This document shows, piece by piece, positions 9,493-18,227 of a DNA stretch of 64,000 nt (the stretch's first letter is position 1; each line of letters starts with the position of its first letter). The notes below the pieces were generated by a model. It saw nothing but the letters and a program-made list of their open reading frames with translations, did no database searches and had not been told where the DNA came from. The DNA is taken from positions 372,001-436,000 of the forward strand of contig PASN01000014.1 in the NCBI GenBank assembly GCA_002711995.1. The letters are read 5' to 3'. A program made the translations under genes and the position numbers. The stretch is from Halobacteriovoraceae bacterium (GTDB lineage Bacteria > Bdellovibrionota > Bacteriovoracia > Bacteriovoracales > Bacteriovoracaceae).

Positions 9493-10923
9493 ATGCGAAT
9501 TTTACACCTCATTACCTTGGTCGCCCTATCTGTAGGGCCTGCATTTTCTGAGGTTCCTGAAGGAACCAATATGATAACACCTAAGGAGTACTCGAAGTTT
9601 GAAAACTTGCGGGTAGAGTTCACTGAAAGAGTATATAACCCGGCCGAGGGGGAGAACACACCATGGGTTGTAGGCCCCGCAAAAGTATTATCTTTTCCCC
9701 TCACCAAGCTCCAATATGAAGTTGCTCAATTCGGTACATCTCTTTTAACGGAGAGTGTGAGAAGGTCTCCAATACATAACGCGTTAGGGACATATGAAGA
9801 GGCCAAGAAAACTTTAATGCTTCTTAAAAACGGACTTTTTGATTTAGTTAGAGGAATTTTTAATCCCAAAAACGCAGCGGCGTTAGATGGTCTTTTAGGT
9901 ATTGGAAGCGGGGTTTTGAACACTGCCAACATAGCCGGTGGAGCAGTAAAGACTGTTGGTTCAGTTGTGGGCTATCCGGTTTATAGAATACTAGGCGGTG
10001 AAGCGAGTGAGCACCACTCTTTACCAGGAAAGAGGGCAGCAATTGTTCAAGTAAACACTGGTGCCTTTCCGTTTGATTACTTTTTAGATCCCTATGGAGA
10101 CCAGATTGTAAGACACCACCTAAACGGTGTAGTTGATTATTACTGCATTAGTTCTCTAGTTGAGGGTGATGGTGTGGATGATTGTATTGATAAAATTCCT
10201 CATGACGTAGAGTATGTTGATTTTGTGGCTCTTACTCACAGTGGTGGAAGTCACAGTAATGAAAGTGCTGCAGATTATGCCATTACTAAGGGCTTTAAAC
10301 CAGGCCTTATGGTGAGTATTGGGTGTTATGACCAAGATGTAGATATGACTGAATATGCCAATACTATGGGACAAGAAGGTCTTTCATGGGGTGTTCACTA
10401 TTACTTGAGCAGTGCCATTGCAAAGAGACTTAGAGGTATCCCAATGAACCAGGCCTCACAAGAGGCGTTCATCGAAAACCTTCCAATCAACTTTGTAAAT
10501 CCTGTATCCATTTTAGGACAAATTGGCGTTGGTGTGATGGGTGATTCCATTATGGGATCTTACCCGCGAGTTAGAAACGAAGATGATAGCAAAGCAAAAG
10601 CGATTATTGCTGACAAAGTTAGGGTTGCGAATAACTTTAGGGTTATGAAATATGCCAAGCCATTTAATGAAGGCAGAATAAGTGTGAATGAATTTGGAAA
10701 GTTAATGGATGCATTTAATGTGGATAAATCAGTTGTACTTGCTGAAATGGATAGCTTGAAAAATAATAGCCGTTCACTTAGAAGAGATACGGAGTTTCTA
10801 GAGCTTATTGACAATTTTGAACGCACTCAGATGCCTAGAAAAGTAAAGTATAGGGCCAGAAGGTTGGGTCCAGTGCGAAGCGTGGCCGACAGGTGGATTA
10901 CAAAGACTAAATATGTTTTATAG
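9493..10923 (+). CDS. secreted protein, possible caspase-like fold
   Basis: I do not recognise a named family. The 476-residue product has a signal peptide (residues 1-19, ending AFS) and is therefore exported. A glycine-rich stretch lies near residues 131-165. Residues 180-330 contain the two elements VDFVALTHSGGSHSN (His249) and GLMVSIGCYDQD (Cys278). Each comes at the end of a hydrophobic strand, as in the His/Cys dyad of clan CD (caspase-like) cysteine peptidases. The C-terminal 150 residues are charged and basic. A good AAGGAG ribosome binding site and a strong terminator frame it as a single-gene transcript. The peptidase idea is an inference only. Confidence 0.75.
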   Translation: MRILHLITLVALSVGPAFSEVPEGTNMITPKEYSKFENLRVEFTERVYNPAEGENTPWVVGPAKVLSFPLTKLQYEVAQFGTSLLTESVRRSPIHNALGTYEEAKKTLMLLKNGLFDLVRGIFNPKNAAALDGLLGIGSGVLNTANIAGGAVKTVGSVVGYPVYRILGGEASEHHSLPGKRAAIVQVNTGAFPFDYFLDPYGDQIVRHHLNGVVDYYCISSLVEGDGVDDCIDKIPHDVEYVDFVALTHSGGSHSNESAADYAITKGFKPGLMVSIGCYDQDVDMTEYANTMGQEGLSWGVHYYLSSAIAKRLRGIPMNQASQEAFIENLPINFVNPVSILGQIGVGVMGDSIMGSYPRVRNEDDSKAKAIIADKVRVANNFRVMKYAKPFNEGRISVNEFGKLMDAFNVDKSVVLAEMDSLKNNSRSLRRDTEFLELIDNFERTQMPRKVKYRARRLGPVRSVADRWITKTKYVL

Positions 10924-10926
10924 TGG

Positions 10927-10953
10927 AAAAAGGGCCTGTTTTAGGCCCTTTTT
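10927..10953 (+). terminator. rho-independent terminator
   Basis: An 11-bp stem (AAAAAGGGCCT/AGGCCCTTTTT) with a GTTTT loop continues into a run of seven T residues directly behind the secreted protein gene. The A-rich 5' arm means it could also terminate in reverse. Confidence 0.92.
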
Positions 10954-11189
10954 TTATTCAATTTCACTTGCATCAGAAACGATATAAGGGTAATAATGGT
11001 CTCAGGGACCAAGTAGGGTCTTAGATATTGATATTTTTTTGGTCTTCAGCTCTGTCTTATTTCCACAAAATTTCATGAACTAATTTATAAAACATCCATC
11101 GCTGCGATATAGCGTTGGGAATGTTACTGTAAGAATTTGACCTAATGTTAAACCTCTTAAGTAGCACCAAATGCCTTTAGGAGGGCCAT

Positions 11190-11477
11190 ATGGGAAAGAA
11201 AATTTATGTTGGCAACTTGCCTTACTCTGTTACTAACGATTCACTAAGCGCTCACTTCGCTAACTTTGGAACTGTTGAATCAGCTAAAGTTATCATCGAC
11301 AGAGACACTGACAGAAGCAAAGGTTTTGGTTTTGTTGAAATGTCTACTGAAGACGAAGCTGCTGAAGCTATCTCATCTCTTGACGGAGCTGAGCTTGAAG
11401 GTCGTCAGCTAAGAGTAAACGAAGCTAAGCCACAAGCACCTCGTGAAAACAGAGGCGGTTACGGTAACCGTTACTAA
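11190..11477 (+). CDS. RRM-type RNA-binding protein
   Basis: Small single-RRM protein of 95 residues, of the glycine-tailed type found in cyanobacteria and some proteobacteria. RNP2 is KIYVGNL (residues 4-10) and RNP1 is KGFGFVEM (about 45-52), both with the aromatic residues used to stack on RNA. The C-terminus is a short Arg/Gly/Tyr tail. Codon use is more uniform than in neighbours, suggesting high expression. AGGAGG precedes the start. These proteins usually bind single-stranded RNA and are often cold-induced, but induction here is unproven. It is flanked by 266 bp without genes upstream and a strong terminator downstream. Confidence 0.93.
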   Translation: MGKKIYVGNLPYSVTNDSLSAHFANFGTVESAKVIIDRDTDRSKGFGFVEMSTEDEAAEAISSLDGAELEGRQLRVNEAKPQAPRENRGGYGNRY

Positions 11478-11491
11478 TTTCAAAATCATTG

Positions 11492-11513
11492 TCGCGAGGG
11501 CCTACCCTCGCGA
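11492..11513 (+). terminator. rho-independent terminator
   Basis: A perfect 9-bp stem, TCGCGAGGG/CCCTCGCGA, with a CCTA loop is followed by TGTTTTCTCTC. It lies 14 bases after the RRM gene stop. Confidence 0.88.
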
Positions 11514-11620
11514 TGTTTTCTCTCAATCTTCTACTATTAAAATTTGCTAACCTTTTGAATTTCCAATAATTTTAAACGGTCTTTAAGCTCTTGTTATTTG
11601 AGTAATTTCCAAATTATTAA

Positions 11621-11647
11621 TTAAGTTTGCGCCAATCTTGACGAAAA
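11621..11647 (+). promoter_or_regulatory. sigma-28 (FliA)-like promoter
   Basis: TTAAGTTT, an 11-base spacer and GACGAAAA match the flagellar sigma factor consensus TAAAGTTT-N11-GCCGATAA at 13 of 16 positions. The predicted start site is about 25 bases before the ATG of the first GNAT-PilZ gene. The paralogous gene has a matching element in the same place. Confidence 0.5.
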
Positions 11648-11678
11648 TAGTGCGAAAAACCATCAAGGGATATCTGAT

Positions 11679-12941
11679 ATGGCCAGGCCGAGTCTAAGGT
11701 TCAAAAAAACTATTAAAGAAGCTGCATTTAAAAGTGTGTTTGGTTTGTTTCCAAAAGAATTCGTCTTGGGTCGTCTTTTCGATCTAGAAGAGATCTTAAG
11801 GTATGTTTCATCCAGCGAAATTGTATTTAAACTTGCCAGAACTCCAGAGGAGCACGAAGCTGCCGCAAGGCTTACTTACGAGGCCTATATTGCCCAAAAG
11901 ATGATGCCCGAAAATCACCTTAATAAAAGAATAAGTAAATATAATTTATCCCCGGGAACATTTACTGTTATAGCAGTTAAGAGAGGAGAATCTCCAGTCG
12001 AGGATGAGGTTGTGGCCACAGTTTCTTTAATCAACGATTCAGGACTTGGACTGCCCTCAGATAGTATCGCTGACCTCTCTTCTAAAAGGCGTGGCAATGT
12101 GGTGGCCGAAGTGGGCTCCCTTTGTGTCAAAAAAGAATTTAGAAGCAGCAAAGGAAAGATTCTTATTCCTATGATGAAGTACTTGGCGATGGTGGCAAAT
12201 CAGCTCAATGTGGACACTTTTATATGTACGGTTCATCCCCAGGCCACAAGTTTCTACGAAGTCTTATTTGACGCCAAATACCTGCCACAAAAGCATTCCA
12301 GCTATGTATGTGGCACAAACGAGCTGCCCGCAAAAGTCATGAGTATAAATTGCGACTTTTTAAGCCTGGGCAAACTTGCAAAAGACAAGTCTTCACCCGC
12401 TTTAAGAAGGCAAGTCTGTGAATACTATGTCACACAATCGGAAGAGCCTTACTTTATTGTTGAAGATTTTAGGCTGAAGGTTAGGGAGGATGTAAGCTTC
12501 GACAGGGATTATGGCAAAGTTCTTATGAAAGAGTATTTGGAGCTTGGTGGAGAGTTAAGTGATGAGGACTATAGGGTTTTAACCAGTATGCTTCGTGACA
12601 TGACAGTCTGTGCAGATGAGGTATTTAGAAAAAGAGTTAAAGAGCATAGGGTTCTCACGGCCTTTTTAACAACAATAAACATAAAAGGCATTGGACATGT
12701 TACTTGTAGAACAATTGACTCAAGTTTTAGCGGCCTAAAGCTTAGTGTAGAACGAGTGTTTTCTGAAAAAGAACTGGAGATGTTTATTACCTACGCTCCC
12801 GGAATGAGTGTTCATCTTAAGGGACAAGTCATGTGGCAGAGACAATACGTCGTAGGCATCAAAATTGAGGGTGGCCAGCTTGATCTTTGGAAGCAAGTAA
12901 TTGGAAAGGCCTTAAGAGAAGATCAAACTATTGCCGCCTAA
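11679..12941 (+). CDS. GNAT acyltransferase-PilZ fusion protein (copy 1)
   Basis: Cytoplasmic 420-residue protein. Residues 45-225 resemble the N-acyl amino acid synthase (FeeM-like) branch of GNAT acyltransferases. Recognisable parts are RLTYEAYIAQKMMPENHL, a strand ATVSLINDSGLGLPSD, the core strand VAEVGSLCVKKEFRSSKGK and TVHPQATSFYEVLF. The C-terminal 100 or so residues look like a PilZ domain with the D-x-S-x-x-G motif in TIDSSFSGLKL. The upstream arginine motif needed for c-di-GMP is not clearly present. AAGGGA lies 8 bases before the ATG. It is followed after 211 bp by a close paralogue of nearly the same length. The substrate is unknown. Confidence 0.7.
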   Translation: MARPSLRFKKTIKEAAFKSVFGLFPKEFVLGRLFDLEEILRYVSSSEIVFKLARTPEEHEAAARLTYEAYIAQKMMPENHLNKRISKYNLSPGTFTVIAVKRGESPVEDEVVATVSLINDSGLGLPSDSIADLSSKRRGNVVAEVGSLCVKKEFRSSKGKILIPMMKYLAMVANQLNVDTFICTVHPQATSFYEVLFDAKYLPQKHSSYVCGTNELPAKVMSINCDFLSLGKLAKDKSSPALRRQVCEYYVTQSEEPYFIVEDFRLKVREDVSFDRDYGKVLMKEYLELGGELSDEDYRVLTSMLRDMTVCADEVFRKRVKEHRVLTAFLTTINIKGIGHVTCRTIDSSFSGLKLSVERVFSEKELEMFITYAPGMSVHLKGQVMWQRQYVVGIKIEGGQLDLWKQVIGKALREDQTIAA

Positions 12942-13098
12942 TTATGCTTAACCTTTCTCATAGCGTATATACCAATCCTGTTCTTGCCGGAATAAACTTC
13001 TTAAATATCTTTAATTTGGAAAACTTAATTAAAAAGCGATAAACTCCATAGCTTGAGTCTCCAAGCTTATGAAACTTAAGTAATTTTGAAGTTAAGTC

Positions 13099-13125
13099 TA
13101 AATAAAACGGAATACTTGACGATAA
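13099..13125 (+). promoter_or_regulatory. sigma-28 (FliA)-like promoter
   Basis: TAAA, a 15-base spacer and GACGATAA match the core sigma-28 layout TAAA-N15-GCCGATAA with one mismatch. The predicted start is about 20 bases upstream of the second GNAT-PilZ ATG. Both paralogues share CTTGACGA at the -10 region. Confidence 0.55.
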
Positions 13126-13152
13126 GAGTCTAGCATCTGGAAGGAGTTTGTT

Positions 13153-14430
13153 ATGGTGAAAAAGCGTTCAAGTATTAAGAAAACAGTTAAAGAAGCGGCA
13201 TTTAAGAGCGTATTTGGATTACTGCCACGAGACTTTGTTATGGGTCGTCTTTTTGATCTAGAAGACATCCTAAGATATGTCTCTACCAGTGGGATTATTT
13301 TTAAGCTTGCTAGGACTCCTGAAGAGTATGATGCTGCCGCAAAGCTAACATATGAGGCCTACCTTGCTCAGAAAATGATGCCTGAAAATCATCTTAAAAA
13401 AAGAATAAGTAAATACAATTTATCACCTGGAACCTTCACCATCATCGCTGTTAAACAAGGCCTGAAGTCCAGTGAGGACGAGGTTATTGCCACGGTGTCT
13501 TTAATAAATGACTCTGGCCTTGGACTTCCATCAGATGAGATTGCCGACCTATCTTCTAAAAGAAAAGGAAATGTGATCGCCGAGGTAGGGTCTCTTTGTG
13601 TTAAAAAAGGATTTAGAAACACTCGAGGCAAGATTCTTCTGCCTCTCATGAAGTTTCTAGCAATGGTGGCCAACCAATTAAACATCGATACTTTTATATG
13701 CACTGTGCACCCGCAGGCCGCAAGCTTCTACAAGGTCCTTTTTAACGCAAAAAGAATGCCGCAAAAGAGATCAAGTTATATGTGTGGCACCAATGAGTTG
13801 CCGGCATGCGTGATGAGTATTGCGTGTGACTATACCGATATGGCGGTATTGGTAAATGATCAAAAATCACCAGCAATCAGAAGGCAAGTGTTGGACTATT
13901 ACCGGACTGATAGCCAAGAGCCATATTATATTGTTGAAGATTTTGGACTCAAAGTTCGAGAGGATATCAGCTTTGACAGAGAGTATGCAAAGACACTCAT
14001 GAAGGAGTATTTAGAACTTGGGGGGGAGTTGTGCGATGAAGATTATCGAGTGCTCACAAGCATGCTAAGAGACATGACTGTTTGTGAAGACGAAGTCTTT
14101 AGGGCAAGAGTCAAAGAGCACCGAGTTTTAACTTCTTTTAGAACAACGATCAATATAAAAAGCTTGGGACATATTACTTGCAAAACAATTGATTCAAGTT
14201 TCAGCGGTCTGCGGCTTAGTGTTGAAAAGGTTTTTGCGGAGAAAGAAGTCGAAATGTTTATCACCTACGCCCCTGGCAAAAGTCTTTATCTAAAAGGCAA
14301 AATCATGTGGCAGAGGCAATATATTGTGGGTGTTCTAATTGAATCAGGCGATGTGGGATTGTGGAGGGAAGTGATAGGCAAGGCGCTCGGTCAAGGACAG
14401 CAAGCGCCAGTCGAAAAGATTTCGGCCTAA
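13153..14430 (+). CDS. GNAT acyltransferase-PilZ fusion protein (copy 2)
   Basis: Paralogue of the preceding gene, 425 residues, alignable along its whole length with long identical runs such as RTPEE and DSSFSGL. It has the same GNAT-like half (LTYEAYLAQKMMPENHLKK, IAEVGSLCVKK) and the same C-terminal PilZ-like half (TIDSSFSGLRLSVEK, IMWQRQYIVGVLIE). AAGGAG lies 7 bases before the ATG. The two genes have separate promoters, which suggests a tandem duplication that kept its control region. The stop codon overlaps that of the convergent nfu gene by 4 bases, with no terminator between them. Confidence 0.7.
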   Translation: MVKKRSSIKKTVKEAAFKSVFGLLPRDFVMGRLFDLEDILRYVSTSGIIFKLARTPEEYDAAAKLTYEAYLAQKMMPENHLKKRISKYNLSPGTFTIIAVKQGLKSSEDEVIATVSLINDSGLGLPSDEIADLSSKRKGNVIAEVGSLCVKKGFRNTRGKILLPLMKFLAMVANQLNIDTFICTVHPQAASFYKVLFNAKRMPQKRSSYMCGTNELPACVMSIACDYTDMAVLVNDQKSPAIRRQVLDYYRTDSQEPYYIVEDFGLKVREDISFDREYAKTLMKEYLELGGELCDEDYRVLTSMLRDMTVCEDEVFRARVKEHRVLTSFRTTINIKSLGHITCKTIDSSFSGLRLSVEKVFAEKEVEMFITYAPGKSLYLKGKIMWQRQYIVGVLIESGDVGLWREVIGKALGQGQQAPVEKISA

Positions 14431-14999
14431 TCCATAGCTTGAGCTGACTCTTCTGGAGCGATGTAAACTTCAATCTCTGGGTCGTATTCGTCCCGAAGGA
14501 TTGCTCTGATCGCTTCCAGTGTGCCAGTTGTGGAGCTAGGACAAGTTCCACAGGCCCCCTGATATTTCACTATCAAAACATTGTCGCTATAACTTACAAC
14601 GGCCAAGTCGCCGCCATCTCCTTGAAGCCCTGGACGTATTCTTCTATCCAAGATTTCTTCAATTTGAAGCATCTCGGCCGGAAGATTTTTTCTTCTTTCT
14701 TTCTCTGGATCGTGATCCTGAAATTCTGGGTTGTGATCATCAATCATATTTTCAATAGTTGTGGAGATACTTGGCTCCAAATTGTCCCATGGCTCAAAAG
14801 AGAACTTGGAAACCGTGATAACATTTTGAAAAAAGTGAATTTGATCAACACCTCTTAGGTCAAACAACGCCGCCGCAAGCGGAACATCCTTTGCTTGGTG
14901 AGGGTTTTTAAAAGAGGTTTTTCCCTCTTTCTTTACATCAATGTCCAAGATGAACTTGAGCGCGTTTGGGTTTGGTGTTGGTTGTACAGATATGTTCAT
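14427..14999 (-). CDS. nfuA: Nfu-type iron-sulfur carrier protein
   Basis: Iron-sulfur cluster carrier of 190 residues. It has an N-terminal Nfu_N domain (MNISVQPTPNPNALKFILD) and a C-terminal NifU domain whose cluster-binding motif is GACGTCPSSTTGTLEAI (Cys-x-x-Cys). It would take clusters built on SufBCD and pass them to target enzymes. The ATG at 14999 is chosen over the longer frame because GAGGAAA precedes it, homology begins there, and the earlier start would run into sufS. It is the last gene of the suf operon, 13 bases behind sufS, and may replace the missing A-type carrier. Confidence 0.92.
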   Translation of the reverse strand: MNISVQPTPNPNALKFILDIDVKKEGKTSFKNPHQAKDVPLAAALFDLRGVDQIHFFQNVITVSKFSFEPWDNLEPSISTTIENMIDDHNPEFQDHDPEKERRKNLPAEMLQIEEILDRRIRPGLQGDGGDLAVVSYSDNVLIVKYQGACGTCPSSTTGTLEAIRAILRDEYDPEIEVYIAPEESAQAMD

Positions 15000-15012
15000 A
15001 GTTTCCTCTATA

Positions 15013-16230
15013 TTAACTAAATAGTTCCACAATTTTTTTAAGTGCCATTACAAGCTTGTCCACGTCTTCTCGAGTGTTGTAAATCGATAGAGAGGCCCTT
15101 GCAGTTGCAGGCACGTTCATTCTTTTCATTAAAGGCTGGGCACAGTGGTGTCCAGTTCTAAGCGCTAGGTGATACTTATTGGCCAAAGTCGCTATATCGT
15201 GAGGGTGAAGATCTTTAAGCACAAAAGAGATCACACTTGCTTTGTTCTTGGCGGTTCCAATAATTCTAAGTCCTGGAACTTCCAGCATTCTTTCAGTGGC
15301 GTAATTTAAAAGGCCATCTTCGTATTCCTTGATACTACCAAGTCCAAGTTCATTGATGTAATCAACTGCTGCCCCAAGTCCAATGACGCCTGCAATGTTT
15401 GGAGTGCCGGCCTCAAACTTGTGAGGAAGCACATTGTATGTTGTCTTTTCAAGAGTAACCTGGTCAATCATGTCTCCGCCAGACTGATAAGGAGGCATCT
15501 TGTTTAAGAGCTCTTCTTTTCCATATAAAACGCCTGTCCCTGTAGGGCCAAACATTTTATGTCCTGAGAAGGCCATAAAGTCACAATCAAGGTCTTGAAC
15601 GTCCACCTTTAGATGGGACAATGCTTGGCAAGCGTCTATTGCACAAACGGCGCCAACAGAGTGCGCTTTGGAGACGATCTCCTTTACAGGATTTATTGTT
15701 CCAAGAGCATTGGATACATAAACAATGCTTACTATTTTGGTTTTTTCGCTTAGAAGCTTGTCAAACTCTTCCATGACCAAGTCGCCATTCTTATCAACGG
15801 GCACGGCCTTAAGAGTTGCTCCAGTTTTTTCACAAGCTATTTGCCATGGAACTATGTTTGAGTGATGTTCCATCTCGGAAATTAAAATCTCATCACCTGG
15901 TTTTAAAAATGCTTCAGCATAAGAAGAGGCAACAAGGTTTAGCGCTTCAGTAGCGCCTTTAGTGAAGATTATCTCCTCACGTTTCTTTGTGTTGATAAAC
16001 TCTTGAAGCTTATCCCTGGTTGACTCAAATCTGTTTGTGGAAACTTCGCTTAAGGTGTGAATGCCCCTGTGCACGTTTGAGCACTCGGCAAGGTAGTAGT
16101 TGTTTACAGCGTCTACAACTTGCTTTGGCTTTAGGGTTGTCGCCGCACTGTCAAAGTAAGTTATGACATTCCCCTCAAATGGGTTAGAGCATTGACAAAA
16201 GTCTTCGCGAATTTTTTCTATATTTAGCAA
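15013..16230 (-). CDS. sufS: SufS cysteine desulfurase
   Basis: Group II cysteine desulfurase, PLP-dependent, which moves sulfur from cysteine to the SUF scaffold. The 405-residue length is typical. The PLP Lys lies in FSGHKMFGPTGTGVLYG and the catalytic Cys in LRTGHHCAQPLM. EMEHHSNIVPWQ and DACQALSHLKVDVQ are further family motifs. It starts at TTG with GGTGGAG upstream, 4 bases after the sufD stop. No SufE or SufU sulfur-transfer partner is encoded beside it, so one must lie elsewhere or be dispensable. Confidence 0.95.
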   Translation of the reverse strand: MLNIEKIREDFCQCSNPFEGNVITYFDSAATTLKPKQVVDAVNNYYLAECSNVHRGIHTLSEVSTNRFESTRDKLQEFINTKKREEIIFTKGATEALNLVASSYAEAFLKPGDEILISEMEHHSNIVPWQIACEKTGATLKAVPVDKNGDLVMEEFDKLLSEKTKIVSIVYVSNALGTINPVKEIVSKAHSVGAVCAIDACQALSHLKVDVQDLDCDFMAFSGHKMFGPTGTGVLYGKEELLNKMPPYQSGGDMIDQVTLEKTTYNVLPHKFEAGTPNIAGVIGLGAAVDYINELGLGSIKEYEDGLLNYATERMLEVPGLRIIGTAKNKASVISFVLKDLHPHDIATLANKYHLALRTGHHCAQPLMKRMNVPATARASLSIYNTREDVDKLVMALKKIVELFS

Positions 16231-16234
16231 AATA

Positions 16235-17446
16235 CTACTCCACCTTTAGGTTTTTAAAGTTTTTCTTTAAAACTTGCTGAGCGTATTCCCGCGCAGTCTT
16301 ATTTTTAATTTTTAATACAACGTCATAAGCAAATGCTTGCGCCAGAAGCTTCTGAGCTCTTTCCCGAGGAACACCTCTAGACTCAAAGTAGAAAAGTTCT
16401 TCGTCACTCATCTGACCTGTTGTTGAGCCATGAGCGCATTTTACATCGTCAGCGTAAATTTCAAGCTGTGGCCTTGAGTGTGCGTGGGCACCCTTGCTTA
16501 AGAGCAAGTTTTTATTAAGTTGGTCGGAGTTGATTAACTGCGCATCTTTTTCTACACGAATAAGGCCAGTAAATATCCCATGAGACTTGTCATTCATAAT
16601 CCCTTTATACAACTGAGAGGATTCAGTGTGAGGACGGTTGTGATGAATAAAGCTGTTTGTGTCGCTTTGTTGAGTGTCTCCAAGAACGTACAATCCATGG
16701 GCCGCGCAATTGGCGCCTTCACCGTCAAGCCTAATGCTTATATTGTTTCTGGAAAGTTTAGCTCCAGCATCCACTGTAAAGCTCTCAAACTGGCCATCTC
16801 TTTTAACCAATGCTCTGGTGTTTTGGACTTGAACTGACTGCTCTCCAAGCTCTTGTGTTTTTATGAAGCTTAGTCTTGCGTTGTTCTCAACCAAAAAGCT
16901 TACCGCATTGTTGATGAAAGACTCAGCGGTGTCTTCAGAGGTGTGGGATTCAATTATAGTTGTCTCGCTGTTTGCCTTGGCAAGAACGTGAAGGTGCGCG
17001 CTGGAGTGTTTTGCGTGTTCACTGGTATAAAAATTGTGAATTAAAACAGGTTTCTCCTGAACACCTTCCAGTGTTAACAGATATTGGTTTTGCGTCTGTG
17101 ACTCAACTAAGTGAAAAACTGACTCATTTGCAAGAAGCTCTTTTAGCTCATGCTTTAAGCTTGTGAGTTCAGTCGCGCCGGATTGAACTTCCAAGTCGGA
17201 TTGAGCTGGTAAAAAAGCTCCATTAACAAAAAAGATATGATTGAAGTTTTCATCTTTTTCGATGGCGTTTAAATCAGCCTTTTGCTGCTTGGAAAGATCG
17301 AACTCTTGCCAAAACCTCTCAAGGTTTGTGTACTTCCAAAGCTCATTCTTTTTAGTGGGAAGCCCTTTTTGTAAAAACAGTCCAAGATTCTCTTTGGAAG
17401 ACTCAAGTGTGGAAAAATCTTTTTCTACTTGTTCGGTTATACTCAT
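16235..17446 (-). CDS. sufD: SufD subunit of the SufBCD scaffold
   Basis: SufD, 403 residues, a right-handed beta-helix protein that pairs with SufB. Recognisable C-terminal motifs are KGIMNDKSHGIFTGLIRVEK, QLNKNLLLSKGAHAHSRPQL and KCAHGSTTGQMSDEELFYF, including the Cys-Ala-His conserved in SufD. The N-terminal 170 residues are divergent, as usual. The start overlaps the sufC stop as ATGA. It acts in the cytoplasm with SufB and the SufC ATPase. Confidence 0.94.
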   Translation of the reverse strand: MSITEQVEKDFSTLESSKENLGLFLQKGLPTKKNELWKYTNLERFWQEFDLSKQQKADLNAIEKDENFNHIFFVNGAFLPAQSDLEVQSGATELTSLKHELKELLANESVFHLVESQTQNQYLLTLEGVQEKPVLIHNFYTSEHAKHSSAHLHVLAKANSETTIIESHTSEDTAESFINNAVSFLVENNARLSFIKTQELGEQSVQVQNTRALVKRDGQFESFTVDAGAKLSRNNISIRLDGEGANCAAHGLYVLGDTQQSDTNSFIHHNRPHTESSQLYKGIMNDKSHGIFTGLIRVEKDAQLINSDQLNKNLLLSKGAHAHSRPQLEIYADDVKCAHGSTTGQMSDEELFYFESRGVPRERAQKLLAQAFAYDVVLKIKNKTAREYAQQVLKKNFKNLKVE

Positions 17447-18213
17447 TGTTTGCTTTCCTCTATTAACCAGTCGTAGCCTTTCTTTTCAAGCTCAAGCGCC
17501 AACTCTTTTCCGCCCGACTTTATGATCTTGCCTTTGTAAAGAACGTGTACAAAGTCTGGTTGGATGTAATCAAGAAGTCTTTGATAGTGAGTGACCAGTA
17601 CAAAAGCGTTGAACTTGCTCTTCATTGAATTCACACCGTCAGCTACAGTTTTTAAGGCGTCGATATCCAGGCCAGAATCAGTCTCGTCTAAAAGAGCAAG
17701 TCTTGGGTTCATGATAAGCATTTGAAGAATCTCATTTTTCTTCTTCTCACCGCCAGAAAAACCCTCATTAACCGCTCTGTCTAAAAACTCTTCGCTCATG
17801 TTGAGTGCGGGAAGTTTAGTTTTTACAAAATCTCTAAACTCTTCTTCCCCCATAAGCTCAGCGCCTTGGTGTTCACATAGAGCGTTGAAGGACTCGCGCA
17901 TAAAGCCGATGTTAGTTACACCTGGAACCTCAATAGGGTACTGGAATCCAAGAAAGATTCCGTCTCTTGCTCTTTCATATGCTTCAAGTTCAGAGATGTC
18001 CTGCATTTTGCCATTGATGTTAAATTCAAGCTCTCCTGAAGTCAGCTCATAATCAGGGTGGCCTGCGATGACTTTTGAAAGGGTTGATTTTCCTGAACCG
18101 TTAGGGCCCATGATTGCATGGATTTCGCCTGGTTTAACCTCAAGGTTAATTCCCTTAAGGATTTCATTCCCTTCAACTTCTGCTTTAAGATTTCCTACTT
18201 TTAATAAGCTCAT
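17443..18213 (-). CDS. sufC: SufC ATPase of the SufBCD complex
   Basis: ABC-type ATPase of 256 residues driving conformational change in SufBCD. Walker A is GPNGSGKST, the signature region is FSGGEKKKNEILQML (the SufC-specific form), and Walker B is LALLDETDSGLDIDAL, followed by the switch His in VLVTHYQRLL. It overlaps sufD by 4 bases and lies 14 bases behind sufB. No membrane partner is expected, since SufC is a soluble relative of transporter ATPases. Confidence 0.96.
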   Translation of the reverse strand: MSLLKVGNLKAEVEGNEILKGINLEVKPGEIHAIMGPNGSGKSTLSKVIAGHPDYELTSGELEFNINGKMQDISELEAYERARDGIFLGFQYPIEVPGVTNIGFMRESFNALCEHQGAELMGEEEFRDFVKTKLPALNMSEEFLDRAVNEGFSGGEKKKNEILQMLIMNPRLALLDETDSGLDIDALKTVADGVNSMKSKFNAFVLVTHYQRLLDYIQPDFVHVLYKGKIIKSGGKELALELEKKGYDWLIEESKQ

Positions 18214-18227
18214 TATATAATTCCTTT

